A DNA stretch of 64,000 nt from Niebla homalea (taxonomy: Eukaryota > Ascomycota > Lecanoromycetes > Lecanorales > Ramalinaceae). The notes under the pieces were generated by a model, which ran no database searches, was not told the DNA's origin, and was given only the letters and a program-made list of their open reading frames with translations. The DNA lies in contig JAHGAU010000001.1 of assembly GCA_019925105.1 (NCBI GenBank), positions 620,001-684,000 of the forward strand, given 5' to 3'. The position numbers and the translations under genes were made by a program. Below are positions 23,701-34,984 of this stretch, one piece after another. Numbering within the stretch: the first letter of the stretch is position 1; the number at the start of each line of letters is the position of its first letter.

Positions 23701-24185
23701 TAAGAGATCAGGCCACTGTTCATTCTGTTCCGAGTATTCTCGTGCTATCTCGGCCACAGCATCGCCCACCTTGTGTCTCACTTGCTTCTCTGCTTCACTT
23801 TGGAGGCACTCAAGGAGCTTTTGCCTGATGAGCTCCTTTTGCTGTTGCGATAGTGTGAGAAACAGCTCCTTGGGATCCTCGCCAATCTTTCGAGTCTTGG
23901 TCGCTACTTTCCGAAACAGTACTGCGGCAAAGGATCTTGTCTATCTCCGCGGTAGATCAGTCAACAGCTTTCCGCCTGCGGTGTTGTACAGTTGCGCCAT
24001 ACCGTAGATTCTGAGGAGGATTGTATATGTTCGACCAGTCCCATCAATAGAACATCTGGCCTTGCTACAATCCACTCATTGTTCAGCAATTCCTCTGCTC
24101 GATTTCGTGTGTCATTGTCGGCGGATTGGAGGCCTTGAAGAAGCTCTAATAGAGCTCCATGGACCTCTGGCGGGAGCACCGACAT
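20760..24185 (-). CDS. PSE1: Karyopherin beta-3 (Pse1/Kap121, importin-5 type)
   Basis: This nuclear import receptor carries ribosomal proteins and other cargoes. Exons are 24185-24003, 23940-21050 and 20967-20760, with introns 24002-23941 (GTATGG...ATAG) and 21049-20968 (GTAAGC...CCAG). The product is 1,093 aa, the family's usual length. It is built of HEAT repeats throughout, for example VDVRISAMEAFSALF and DPHPRVRWAGCNALGQM. The acidic segment DDDDASEWNESEDLDAEESD, followed by HVAGEQCMDRLANKLGG, is the hallmark separating the Kap121/IPO5 branch from Kap123. The first junction gives SESTTRSFAAVLFRKV, matching the conserved RSFAAVLFRR helix. The start is the ATG of MSVLPPEVHGALLELL. An in-frame upstream extension exists but is not family-like. 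Confidence 0.94.
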
Positions 24186-24842
24186 GTCGACGGGAAGCGG
24201 TGTGACTCTCCGTGGTTTACGCAGACCCGCCGTGTTCCTGGACAGCTGAAGGCGCGTCCTAGTGTGACGCGATAAATATAATAATGTATCGCCTTCAGCG
24301 TGGGAGCAGGTAATGCTGTGGCCAGATATTAAGTGCTCAAGACGCACGCAATAAAGGAGCGTGTGAAGAACAGCTAATGTAGTACATTAGCTGTAGTAAA
24401 GCTAGAGTGGGATTGCAGAAGAAAATGAGACAGAGAGCGTGTTGCATGGGATATCATGTTTGAATGCCCCAGGCCCTCCACTGCTGGGCCAAAAAAAAAA
24501 AAAGGTTGCAGCAGTGCCCGCCAATTCCACATGCGCCAGCCGAGTCTGGCTAGCGCCGGTTTGTGAGGCTCAAAATTCGGGTGTGATAATGAGCATTTTG
24601 TGATTGATAGACTTGTGAATAATTTGGAAATGAATGATATGTGGAGGACTAGGAGCTTAGTGGCTGATGAGTTGGGGAAGTTTGCCTCTGTCTTGGTCGT
24701 ACACCAGCAAACATGGCACAGTAAATAAGTGCCTCAGCGCCTAGCTAGCAACAGGAGCTAAAGATATATCGCTCTGGAATCTTTTACTAAAACAAGCAAC
24801 GAAGAGAAGGCTCGAATCTTCTGACGGGCCAAAAAACCAATG
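24186..24842. other. Intergenic region upstream of PSE1
   Basis: These 657 bp hold the PSE1 promoter and the 3' flank of the CBS-PB1 gene. A 13-base A run sits near 24,490. No gene was recognised. Confidence 0.45.
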
Positions 24843-26977
24843 CTAAGTCCGACTTGAGCGACTGAATGCAAACACTCCCACTATCACCACCGCAAGCACG
24901 CCAATCGCTCCTGGAAGTAACAGCTCATTAGGTACACCCGCAATGACTTGGTCTGGCTGCTTCTGTTGACTTGCAGGCCGTCGCTCCTTCTTCACAGGTG
25001 TCTGCTGCTGCTGCTCATCGTCATCGTCCTCTTCAAGATGTTTCCTCCGATTCTTCATGGTTGTTGAAGCAGGTGGTGTCAGAGGTTTGGCGAGTGCTGG
25101 GTGAGGATCTAGTGTTGCAGAGATTGGTGGCTTCTCAGGATGATGCACAAACAAATCCACCTTTTCCAAGTGGTTCCGTCGTGCATTGGAGATCGCGTCC
25201 AAGACATCTCTGTCGACCGTAATGGACACAGAGTCACCTTCGTTGTCGAGGTAGCTCAACGCATATCCTGCGGGCAACAGCTTTCCCTCCACCACAGTAG
25301 CTTCTCCACCCACCGCCTCAATCTCTCCTCCAAGCTTTTCAGTCACGCTCGCAACTAGCTCCTCAATGCCTTGCGATCCTGTGACTTGCAATTTGTGCAC
25401 ACGTCCGCTGGGCGCCTTGAACTTGAAAGGGAACGGCAGCTCGGCTGCTACAGCAGATGGGGGTTCAGGACTATCAGATCTGTCATCATCCCCATGATGG
25501 GATGCAGACTCGTTCGGCTGCACGCTGTCCACTCGCTCTGCAATGGGTCGATGAAGGTCCGGAGTCATCAGCCCCGACCGGTGGCCAGGGGTGTGAGGTC
25601 GATGACTGCCACCCTCGGAAACCATCGATTCCGAGTCGTTGTCCAAAGAAAGCCAGAACTTGCCCCACGCGGGGCCTTCGCTGTCACCGGATCCCATCGT
25701 GTTGATCTGCTCAAGAGTGGCATACGTCAATTTGAGAACATCCACCATTCCCACTATCTCGCCCGGCTCATTCATTACCGGCAGATTTAGGTAATGGCCA
25801 TCTGGAAAAATGTCAGCGATGATCTCATGTAGGTCCTTTGGGAGCAATACCATGCATCTTGCGTAATGCTGCTTGTATGCTCATGTCCATTGGGGCAAAG
25901 TCGGGGTGTGGAGTCATCACACGAACCACGCTGCAATTCACCGGATCCAGACCTGGGGCTATCACTCGTAGGACAACGTCTTTGCTAGTGAAAATCCCAG
26001 TGATGGAGCCTTGATCCTGCACGAGCACTGCTGTCGTATGATTCTCCTTCATGAGCGAGGCCGCCTCCTTTACTGTAGTCCGTACTGACACGGTAGTTGG
26101 TGGTAGACCGTTAAGGACGGACTCCAGAGTGGGACCCGACATCTTCTGCCTTAATGCTTCGACATACTGTATGATCTGCTGAGGCTGACTGGACCCAAGC
26201 TCAGACTGCACGCCCTCGAGAGCATCGTACAACTTCCTTGAGGAACTGTAGGCTCGTTCCAGCTTCTCCATTGCATCGTAGAAGCATTTCGTGATGTCTA
26301 GTATACCAGATATGTCTTGATTCTCATCCATGACTGGGAGATGCCTGAAACCTTTCCTGACCATGAGATCGAGGGCGTCTGTAGCGCTCGTGTCTGTCCG
26401 GGCACACAATGGGTTCTTAGTCATGATCTCTGCTATTGTCACTTCCCTCGCTTTCACACCCGCTCCAACGACCCTAAAGGCCAGATCCTTGGCTGTGAAG
26501 ATCCCAGCGATCCGGTCATCATCATCAGTGACTAGGACGCAGTCTTCTCTCTTGGCGGCCATCAATTGTGCTGCCTCAGCAACCGTAGTGTTCGGCTTGA
26601 TCTGCAAGGCTTGGCTCGGCTTGAGAGCCAGGACCGTACCTGGAGGTGCTTTACGGGTATGTCTTGCTCTTGAAACGCCGCCTTTCTTCTTGTTTAGATC
26701 GGCCTCCATCTTCTTGCGGATGGCCTACAAATCCGTGTAAGCATGCATTGCAGCATATAGCTTCTGGCATTGGTACCTCATCTCGCTTCGATTGCTTCTG
26801 CCGGCTGGCACTCAGCGTTGATAGTCCAGCCTCACTCTGCACTGCGGAGCTTGGGTGCGAATCCAGCTTCGGTCGCGGGATGTTCGAAGGGCTGTTCTCG
26901 AAAGGGGGGATTTGGCCGCGGCCTTGCGCCTGACCGCGATTGGTCGGCGTGCCTCTGAAGGTACCAGATGAGGACAT
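24843..26977 (-). CDS. CBS-domain and PB1-domain membrane-anchored protein
   Basis: Exons are 26977-26777, 26724-25851 and 25801-24843, with introns 26776-26725 and 25850-25802 (both GT-AG, about 50 nt), giving 677 aa. Four CBS motifs form two Bateman modules at about residues 95-235 and 270-400, with segments such as DRIAGIFTAKDLAFRVV, MTKNPLCARTDTSATDAL, GSITGIFTSKDVVLRVI and YLNLPVMNEPGEIVGMVDV. A PB1 domain lies at about 482-575 (FKFKAPSGRVHKLQV...DNEGDSVSITVDRDVLDA). An acidic/Gln linker follows, and a single C-terminal hydrophobic helix (LLLPGAIGVLAVVIVGVFAF) suggests a tail anchor. This architecture occurs in fungal Mug70-like proteins. CBS modules usually bind adenosyl ligands, but the exact role is not established from sequence. 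Confidence 0.85.
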
Positions 26978-27425
26978 GTTGCGACTGTGTTAATCGATCC
27001 GCTTATACCGGTAAATCGATTTACGTTCCCGGATGAGTTATCAAATAGGTTGATTGAAGTCGACTGCCCGAGGCTCAGGATTCAGGTACGGATCACCGGT
27101 AAATAAACGAATGCTTGGCATGCGATAAGATCCTGGGCTAAGATAACGCTACTCTAGTAAGTATGCACAACAGAAAACGCTTTGGCCTCCTGAGCCTCCT
27201 GAATATCAGCTACGACCCAGAAGTCACCTTTCGAGTCAGGCCTTCTGCTCACGGAGGATGATATTTGCTGAGATGCATATACTAAAGCCTGAATCAGGAC
27301 GAGGCTTACGTGAGCGGCGACAACGCTTATCCGTTATTCCGCTATACAAGAGCCATAGATACGAGAGCATTGTGTCTATTTGATGCTCAAATACCCATTG
27401 CTTTCCAGTCTCAGTTCTCGCAAAA
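26978..27425. other. Intergenic region CBS-PB1 gene / dihydroorotase
   Basis: These 448 bp carry the CBS-PB1 promoter and the 3' flank of the dihydroorotase gene. No motif or coding frame could be supported. Confidence 0.45.
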
Positions 27426-29177
27426 TTATTTCAAAGTATTGCTCTTATTACTCTCCACCCAAGATAGAGCCCATGTCCTTTCACCCCTTCTGAATGGCAC
27501 TACCTGCACTCTCTGGCCATCATTTTGCAACATATCGATGACTTGATCACCTCCCCTTATCAGCTCGATTTCCCCTCTTGGCTCGTTCTCAACCTTGTAG
27601 AATTTTCTTCCAAAGTCGCTCAAGAAGCCTTTCAATTTTTCCACTGTGACATCTTCGTTCTTCAACACATCCCATTTCACACCCTGCTCGAGCGCATCGA
27701 GAACCATCTGTGTCGCGTAAGGTTGCGTGAACACTCCTGCCGCGATTTTGTCCCCTCCTTTCTTAGCAGCAACCGGGTGAGGTGCACTGTCCGAGCCGAA
27801 GAAGAATTTGGGATTTCCAGAAACGGCTGCTCTAAGCAATGCGGCACGATCACTTGGAAGCTTTGCAACCGGCTTTGCGTTCGCCAATTATAATTAGCTT
27901 ATTTTTCCCCGATAATGGGAGGGCTGCAAGGGTCAGAGACTTGATACTTACCTTGCAATTGCAATGGACGTCATTGTGCCAATTATCCACGATCAAAGAG
28001 AGATGGTGCGCAGTTATCGTCGCTGCGACAGTGTCGCCGCATGTTTCCACCGCGGAGACCGCAGCAGCCGTACTGACATGTTCGAGGATGATGCGCAAGC
28101 GAGGGTAGCGTTTGTGAATGTGCAAAAGAGCTGGAAGGAAGGCCGACTCCGCTGACAACACTGTTATGTCTCCCTCTGAAGGGCACTCGCCGTCTACAAC
28201 ATCGAATGTCCAATAGTCAGCATGTATTACTTGACTCTAAGGTTCTTGATTCATCTGAAGATCTAATAAACGGAAGTTCGGAGCATACTAACGGATATTG
28301 AATATCATGTCCTGCCTGAATCAGGAATCCTGGGGATTAGCAAGCTTTCCATATTATTGCCATAAGCCAGATGCATCGAGTTGTGAAGGCACAATTTTCT
28401 TTAAGCAACAAGTATGTCCGCACACAGGTGAAATTGGGGGTCTCAAGGGTACCTATGCAAAGGGCTTGTAAAGGATCTTACCTACTTTTCTAATTCAGCT
28501 ATGACAGGATAGAATGCAGAATAATCGGTAACGCCTTCTGAAGATCCTGTGGTGACATTGGCTGGGTACATTTTGACGCCAGTGATACCTGCTTTTTTGG
28601 CTTCGCGAATGGTTTCTGGCGTAATTGAAGCGTGAAGGTAACTGCACGCGTTGTGAGCGAACGTGGTATCTAGGATAACGGTAGAGCCACGAGAAAGGGG
28701 AAGAGACAGGTTTTATAACCGCATACACAAGCAAAATCCTATGTAGTTAGCTTACAGTGACATCAGGAACTTGACATTTGGTTCCAAAGCTTGTAGACGA
28801 CTCTGGTAATCTAGGCATTGCTGAAAGTTGGTCAGGGGTGGATTGAGATTGGGCATCACCTGTTTTCAATTCTTGTGATTAGAAGGAGACGATACAGTCT
28901 TGTATACGAAGAATACAGTGCGCAAAAAGTGACAAAAATTACGCCAGCGGCAAAAGAGCCGGAACAACAGCAGGAGTGTGCTTACATAGACCAGATCACT
29001 GCCTCCTTTTCTGATAGCCGGAACAACAAGCTCACTCATTGGACCATCTCGTAGATGCACTTGCCATAAAATTCAGACTTCGAATCGCAGAGCAGATTTT
29101 GACATCGAATCTCACACACCATGAAAATCAGCCCCTGCAGGGAGCCGCAGTGAATCCCGGACTTCGGAGAGCAGCAT
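27426..29177 (-). CDS. URA4: Dihydroorotase, pyrimidine biosynthesis
   Basis: The enzyme interconverts carbamoyl-aspartate and dihydroorotate, the third step of UMP synthesis. It was assembled from seven exons: 29177-29120, 29059-28986, 28859-28756, 28641-28486, 28315-28293 (only 23 nt), 28193-27952 and 27872-27426, totalling 367 aa. Every junction keeps frame and restores class II dihydroorotase motifs. These are ADFHVHLRDG (metal ligands H19 and H21), VMPNLNPPLT, GVKMYP with K102 at the position of the carbamylated bridging lysine of E. coli PyrC, NIHGECPSEGD, LEHVSTAAAV, ITAHHL and the catalytic aspartate region FFGSDSAPH. The six introns (60-170 nt) make it the most interrupted gene here. 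The gene is divergent from RPS26. The symbol follows yeast URA4 (pyr-series names are used in other fungi). Confidence 0.92.
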
Positions 29178-29610
29178 TTTTTCTTTCGTTGAGATTATTG
29201 AGTACTACAGCGCAAAACAGCGTGATGATTACCGCAATTTTTGGGATAGAATCTCAAGGTGCACCCTCTTACAGAGGGCGTCTGGGATGCTCTGTTCCCG
29301 TGTATTGTTCCACTCACGGAAGAATTGCCTGGAGTGGTGATGACCCTTCACAGTCAATTGTAGATTTGCAGAAGCGAGTGAGTCAATATAACAGTGTTAT
29401 GTAACAGTTGTTCCTGGGATATCAGGTAGTTAAAGGGGGCGCTCCCCTTGGCTCCACTGGCTCAGCTTAGCTCCAGAGATAAGATCAGCGCTAAGATAAC
29501 ACTAAGCGAGCACACTGTACCAACCTCCGCAACGTCCGCTCCGCCTACAGTGCCAATAGAATACCATTCATGATTGTAGAGGCTCATCACCCCCTTTAAA
29601 CTCCACAACA
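29178..29610. promoter_or_regulatory. Divergent promoter dihydroorotase / RPS26
   Basis: This 433-bp divergent region must drive a biosynthetic gene and a highly expressed ribosomal protein gene. No clear TATA or ribosomal-protein box was identified by eye. Confidence 0.45.
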
Positions 29611-30218
29611 ATGGTCAAGAAGCGAGCGTCCAAGTAAGCACACCCCTCCCTTTCCCCCCCGTCCCTGTCTGCGGCCGTCCCTCCTCCCGCGAAAACCAAG
29701 GGCAATAGACTATTGCTGACGAGGGATTTAGTGGACGCAACAAGAAAGGCCGCGGCCACGTGAAGCCCATTCGATGCTCCAACTGCTCGCGCTGCACGCC
29801 CAAGGACAAGGCGATCAAGAGATTTACGATCAGGAATATGGTGGAGAGTGCTGCTATTCGTACGTGCCTTCTTCCCCTCTCACAGCTTGGCATCGCCGGC
29901 GATTTCGAATGCAGAAGCTGATGTGGGGGTAAAAAGGGGATATCTCGGACGCCTCAGTGTTCCCTGAATACGCGGTACCGAAGATGTATCTCAAGCTGCA
30001 GTACTGTGTCTCTTGCGCTATTCACGGGAAAATTGTGAGGTACGCTGATTCTCGCTTGCCTTGCTTATTTGAGGGAGACGGAAAATTGATAGAAACCTTT
30101 GGGCAGGGTTCGGTCGAGAGAAGGGCGCAGGAATCGTGCACCACCACCACGCGTACGGTTCAATAAGGACGGCAAGAAGATCAACCCACAGCAGGCGGCG
30201 AAGACGGCACAGGCATAG
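29611..30218 (+). CDS. RPS26: 40S ribosomal protein S26
   Basis: This is a small-subunit ribosomal protein at the mRNA exit channel. Four exons, 29611-29633, 29732-29859, 29937-30039 and 30107-30218, are separated by introns of 98, 77 and 67 nt and give 121 aa. The first exon codes only MVKKRAS plus two bases, a common ribosomal-protein layout. The zinc-binding cysteines are visible in [14 protein letters not shown] and [14 protein letters not shown], and the C-terminus [15 protein letters not shown] ends QQAAKTAQA. The S26 family spacing is intact. The gene is tail-to-tail with the phosphatase gene downstream. Confidence 0.96.
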
Positions 30219-30568
30219 AAATGGAGCTCTCGAATATCATCAGTGATTGAACAAATCTTACAAAAGCTTCAGTCACCAGCAGTTCATGCTTCTCCTGCTG
30301 GTCAACTTTCGAAACTCGTCTGTTGTTTCGTACGTGCTGCTGAAGGACACATTTTGCCGCGCGTCCCCGCTATAAACTGACAGTCTATGAAATGCTTCAA
30401 GATACCTCCAGCGCCTTCCTATGCAGCTGCATACCATATCCATGTCCCGAGAGCTCCGATAAATAATGCCATCAAAGTGCCAGGTATTGGGAGAAATGGT
30501 GGTCCAAATGGAGACCAAGGGTCATACGAATCTATTAGGGATTCAGCCCCCCTTCGTCCCAAACCAAT
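30219..30568. other. Convergent intergenic region RPS26 / phosphatase
   Basis: These 350 bp lie between converging stop codons and hold 3' UTR sequence only. No gene was seen. Confidence 0.45.
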
Positions 30569-32088
30569 TCAGGGGTCCGTGGTCTGACCTTTGCCATCCA
30601 GACTTTTGTCCTCATCTGGCCTCTTGGTGTCTGTTGTCGATGTATTTCCATCCTCCTCGTCTGGCTCCACGATCTCCGCAGGGCTAACAGTCTTGATCTG
30701 CTCCAGTTCGAGACCTGGTGGTGCACTCTTGGACTTGTTCTTCTCAGCGTCTACTCCAAGAAGTCGCGGCTCAGCGTAATTGATTTGAATTATGGGCGTG
30801 TTACTTTGGTTCAAGTAATCTGTTTCATCCAACATGGCAGCTTTCATGCCCCCTGTCAGTTTTCTCAGCTTTGGAGATGGCTGCCCAGAAAATTGGGCTG
30901 CGGCTTGCTGCTTTTCCAGCTCTTCTTTCAGAACCTCATAGAGGAAATAGAATTGAGGGTCCGATTGCACCATCATCATTCGCTGCTCCCGCAACTCATG
31001 AACCAGGTCAAATATAGGATCCTGATCGCCTTTTACCTTGGCCACTTCCCCCGAGTTCAATAGAGAAAGCAAATATGCTAGGGCAATAAAGGTTCCGGAG
31101 CGTCCTACACCAGCACTACAGTGCACCGTCCTCGGATTGCTCGGCTTACTATTCTTTGCAGCTGACAGCCTAATCAGGTCAAGCAGCTCTGCACGGTCAT
31201 CGTCCTCTGGTACGCCAAAATCTGGGAACGCGGTATACAGCAAGTGCCAGATGACCTTACTCTCGGTGCCAAAGGTAAGGGAGAGTTTCCTGACGTGGGT
31301 GTGGGAGCTATGGCCCTCCTCAATCTCAACGAAAGTAACTTCGCCTTCCACTGGATGATCGGGATGACCTGCGGCGCTGACTTTGAACGGGCTGCTTTCT
31401 GAGTCCAGGGGAAAGTACTGGAAGCATTTTTCCCTTCCCGATTCTTCCGTTGGGGTCAGCATGACAATGACAGCAACATCACCCGTCTGTTGCCATATCA
31501 TTTGCCAAAAGTGGCTCATGCTGGATTTCTTTGGGCCCTGCGAAAGGATGTGTTAGTCTTCGGACCAGAGCACGTCTGAAGCAACGCACTTGAGTAGCAA
31601 TATACTTGGTCTCGTCGCCTGTGGTGGGATCGCTGAGTAGAATTGGGGAGGCATTAATGTAGTCTGACATGCCCTCGCCAACCTTGAGCCGGATACGAGA
31701 TTTGTCCCATGGCTGGACGCCCAGATAGCGATTTCTCTGAATTACATGATGACTTTGATCCTGAAGCCATTGGGATTCCGGATCATTGCGTCCTTGAGCA
31801 ATGCGGATCTTCTCTCGCCAATTCAACTCTTTAAATTTGATGTTGATCTCTGGCGCCAAAAGGTTTTAGTACGGGACCCGTGCATATGCAAGGCGTCAGA
31901 TGCTTACCGTATCTGGACTGACGTAAGAACGCAGGGACGCCAAGATCATCCGACGTCTCTTCGGTGTCTATGGTTTCCTCTGGCCTGGAAGCTCTGGTGG
32001 CTGGCGGGGTTTCAGATCTCCTAAGGCTGTCCTGCGATCGAGCGCGCTTTGTGGCCGTGCTGATACCTTTGGCCAAAGGTGCCGCCAT
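30569..32088 (-). CDS. Protein tyrosine phosphatase (Ptp1/Pyp-like, classical PTP)
   Basis: Exons are 32088-31908, 31849-31590 and 31537-30569, with introns 31907-31850 and 31589-31538, giving 469 aa. The classical PTP core starts with the pTyr-recognition loop NRYLGVQPWDKSRIRL, then DYINASPI and KYIATQGPKKSSMSHFWQMIW. The P-loop HCSAGVGRSG near residue 285 has the catalytic Cys and Arg, and the Q-loop QSDPQFYFLYEVL is present. The acid loop reads FPDFGVPED where WPDFGVP is usual, so the Trp is replaced while the general-acid Asp is kept. A C-terminal tail of about 100 residues is Lys/Glu-rich and disordered. It probably dephosphorylates signalling kinases such as MAPKs (inferred from yeast Ptp1/Pyp roles). 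Confidence 0.92.
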
Positions 32089-32816
32089 CAAAGCAAATTG
32101 GTATTTAACATTTGCCCCGAACTTCTCGCCACGAAGAGATGGAGGCGCGGATAATGATTGAGGATCTATCGCGTCGTACGGATTCGGATGAGGGGAGAAG
32201 GTTGGGACACGTTTTGCAAGTGTTGCCCACTGAAGGTTGTGGGACTGTAGAAAATAACGGAAGTTCAGGGAATTTATGGATGGAAAGGATGCAGATAGCA
32301 GATACTTCAGGAGCATATGATGAGGGGCAATTTCAAGAGTTCTTCTGCTTAGCACCTATGATATGGAAGTCGCGCCTTGTATCTACGTTGCATGTGGTTT
32401 GTCGACCCATCATTCACTCAGCCCTACGAGTCTATATTTGAATTTCTATTTTGGGCCGGCATCCTTCCTTATTGAGTTCCTTCACTCTCGATTCCGCAAT
32501 ATTAGGCAACCGCATTCAAGCCCACAAGTACTCTATCCGAATAAACAGGATTTTCATCATGAGATTCTCCGTACAACAAGAAATTCTGGTGTAGCTCTCC
32601 GTCCCACAGCACAAGGCAGCAAGACCTCGACGCTGAGGCAACCTCGCAATCATGTGGTGGGTTATGTTGCAGCGTGCACTTGAGGTTCGCTCACCATACT
32701 CTTTGCTATACATGCCAAAGCAGTGACTGACAACAGGCAGCCATGGCTGGTGCAACGTGTAGGGCCGCCGAATCGAGAACACAAATTACCTTAGAGTGCT
32801 GATGTGCTATGAATAG
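32089..32816. other. Intergenic region upstream of the phosphatase
   Basis: This region includes the phosphatase promoter. A 32,560-32,760 stretch has short open frames (an ATG at 32,652 reads MWWVMLQRALE; another ATG at about 32,742 has a good Kozak context) that may be 5' exons of the small gene at 32,817. No consistent exon chain could be built. Confidence 0.3.
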
Positions 32817-33078
32817 CTCCTCCGAAGCCCAACCTTTCACAAGGGCGTCCAGAAAATACACAAAACAATAAAGCGGCAGACACATGGTCCTGACCTTGAA
32901 GAGATGGGTGGCACGAAACTTGAAGACCCAAGGAGTAAGCATTTCTATTGGCAGCGTGAGTACGGATCAGGGTGATCCATGCTAACGCTGTTTCTCAGGA
33001 GGCGGCCGGTCTTTCTTCCAGCATTTCATAGAAGAGCTCAAGGACGGGTTTAGGAACGGGCCACCTAAGACGAAGTGA
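32817..33078 (+). CDS. Possible terminal exons of a small unidentified protein
   Basis: One frame runs from a likely acceptor (GAATAG, 32811-32816, with GCTGAT branch-like sequence) through KGVQKIHKTIKRQTHGPDLE and GGTKLEDPR. It then crosses an intron ending TTTCTCAG at 32,998, with a perfect GCTAACG branch site. The frame resumes as GGRSFFQHFIEELKDGF and stops at 33,078. Two donors, GTAAGC (32,935) and GTGAGT (32,956), keep the same frame and differ by seven codons. No start codon was located and the product is not recognised. The basic N-terminal part and small size would fit a small organellar or ribosome-associated protein, but that is a guess. Confidence 0.35.
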
Positions 33079-33616
33079 TACAACGAGGCTATTTCAACAT
33101 GTGTGAAATGATGCAACGGCCTTCGACACCCTTTTCCAGAGACAGGGAAGTAACATTAACATAACTATCAAAGTACGTCTATGAAGCAGTCTCTTCTATC
33201 GTCATATCCGTGTCCACTCGCCACCGGATAAGAAATTGGGCTTCTTTGACATTGCCCTTGTTATTTGGCTCTCATTCCGTCCGAAGATCGACCTCACTCT
33301 GAACCCACGAAGAGATACCACGCTTCCAGGTCTACTTCGTATTCCAATCTGTAGTGAACAGGTCTACCACATTTTCAACCTCGGAGAGCGCATGAGCTTG
33401 AGGCTGGTGCTGCAAAAAAGAAAATCAAAAATCTAAGATATGCCAAAAAAAAATCCCTTTGAAGCAAGCAATCTGATTGGTTCGGTCCGGCCTGAACTTT
33501 CAACGTCATCATCATTACAAAGGGGGGGCAAACCAAGCACCATGTCAATTTTTTGGTCCTTTCAAAGACTTCTGTGTATCTTCTTCTTTGTGATCTAAGT
33601 GAAGAACCCAGTCAAC
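33079..33616. promoter_or_regulatory. Upstream region of the PRISE-like reductase
   Basis: These 538 bp contain no recognisable gene. The stretch just before ATG 33617 is T/C-rich (CTTCTTCTTTG), as in many fungal 5' leaders. Confidence 0.35.
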
Positions 33617-34931
33617 ATGCCCAACGCTATTGTCACCGGCGCCACAGGTCTATCTCATCGTCTTCATTATGGAACCTCGCTGATGCGGATCATGCATAGG
33701 CATCCTTGGCCGCGAGATTGTGCGCGAATTGGGCCAAGATCCCAAGCAATGGCAGACTGTGCACGCTCTGTCACGAAGCCAAAAGGGCACTTATCCTCCG
33801 AATGTCAAGCATGACCACATCGACTTGACTCAAGATGCCAAAGGCATGGCCGATCAGCTCAAAGGCGTGAAGGCTGAATACATCTTCTTTGCCGCATACC
33901 TGCAAAAAGATTCGGAGCAGGAAAATTGGCATGTGAATGGTTAGCCATTCCATCCTTAGTGGCAACGGCGTCACACAAGCTCACTCTTGGCAGGGGCCAT
34001 GTTGAAGAACTTCCTCGATGCCTTAGAGATTACAGGCGCGAGCAAAGAGCTTAAGAGGGTGATTCTGACTACTGGTGCTAAACAGTATGGAGTCCATTTG
34101 GGACCGCCAAAGGAACCCATGGAAGAATCGGATCCTTGGATTGAAAGTGATGGTCGTCCGCCAAACTTCTACTACAATCAACAACGAATCCTCGCCGAAA
34201 GCGCCAAGAAAGGATCATGGGACTGGGTGGTCACTTACCCAAACGATGTGATCGGGGTAGCCAAAGGCAATTTCATGAATCTAGCAACGTCTCTAGGACT
34301 CTACGCCGCCATCAGTAAAGAGCTAGACGGCAACCTCATGTTCCCCGGAAGTGAGGATTTCTATTCGATGTTCGACTGCTTCACATCCAGTCGACTACAT
34401 GCGCGATTCAATCTATGGGCTGCAATGGAGCCGAAATGCAGCAACCAGGCTTTCAATGTCACCAATGGAGACACTGAATCGTGGCAAAATATGTGGCCCA
34501 AGCTGGCCAGGCGCTTCAAATGCCACATCCCTAGAAACCAATTCAATGTCGGTGTAGGCAGAGATCCGGGCTCAGTCATGGAACTTGCCGAAGCGCCCCC
34601 GATTGCCGATGTCGCCGCCCAGATCGGTCTTGAGAACAATGTACGTCGAGGCAAGGTCGTGGCGAAAATAGATTTGGTCAAATGGTCTAAGAGAGCCGAC
34701 GTCGAGAATGCTTGGGAAAAGCTGCGAGATCAGCACGGACTTGACAAAGACGCGTTTCCAAAGGCTACTTGGCCATTTCTCACCTTTGTGCTTGGGCGTG
34801 ACTACAATCTCGTGATCAGCATGAGCAAGGCTAGGAAGTTTGGTTGGAACGGGTATGTCGATACGTGGGATGCCCTCTCGGAATGCTTCGACGAGTTAGA
34901 GCAGGAGAAGGTTCTACCAAGTACAAAATGA
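33617..34931 (+). CDS. PRISE-like NAD(P)-dependent reductase (atypical SDR)
   Basis: Exons are 33617-33647, 33700-33939 and 33994-34931, with introns of 52 and 54 nt, giving 402 aa. The Rossmann motif AIVTGATGILGREIVREL is restored when the first intron is removed, and the exon 2/3 junction gives HVNGAMLKNFLDAL. KRVILTTGAKQYGVHLGPPK and NFYYNQQRIL follow, matching the progesterone 5-beta-reductase/iridoid-synthase-like (PRISE) family, where the active Tyr sits in FYYxQ. Fungal members, some in secondary-metabolite clusters, reduce enones, but the substrate here is unknown. The gene stands convergent with another NAD(P)-binding gene 53 bp away. No biosynthetic core enzyme is nearby. Confidence 0.86.
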
Positions 34932-34984
34932 AGCCGTGCGCTCCAATTTCCACAACGTACAATCCTGATTCAATTGATTCGCTC

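Noticed and set aside
20760..24185. Assignment as Kap123/importin-4
   Set aside because: The acidic WNESEDLDAEE insert followed by CMDRLANKLGG and the length fit the Kap121/Pse1 (importin-5) branch better.
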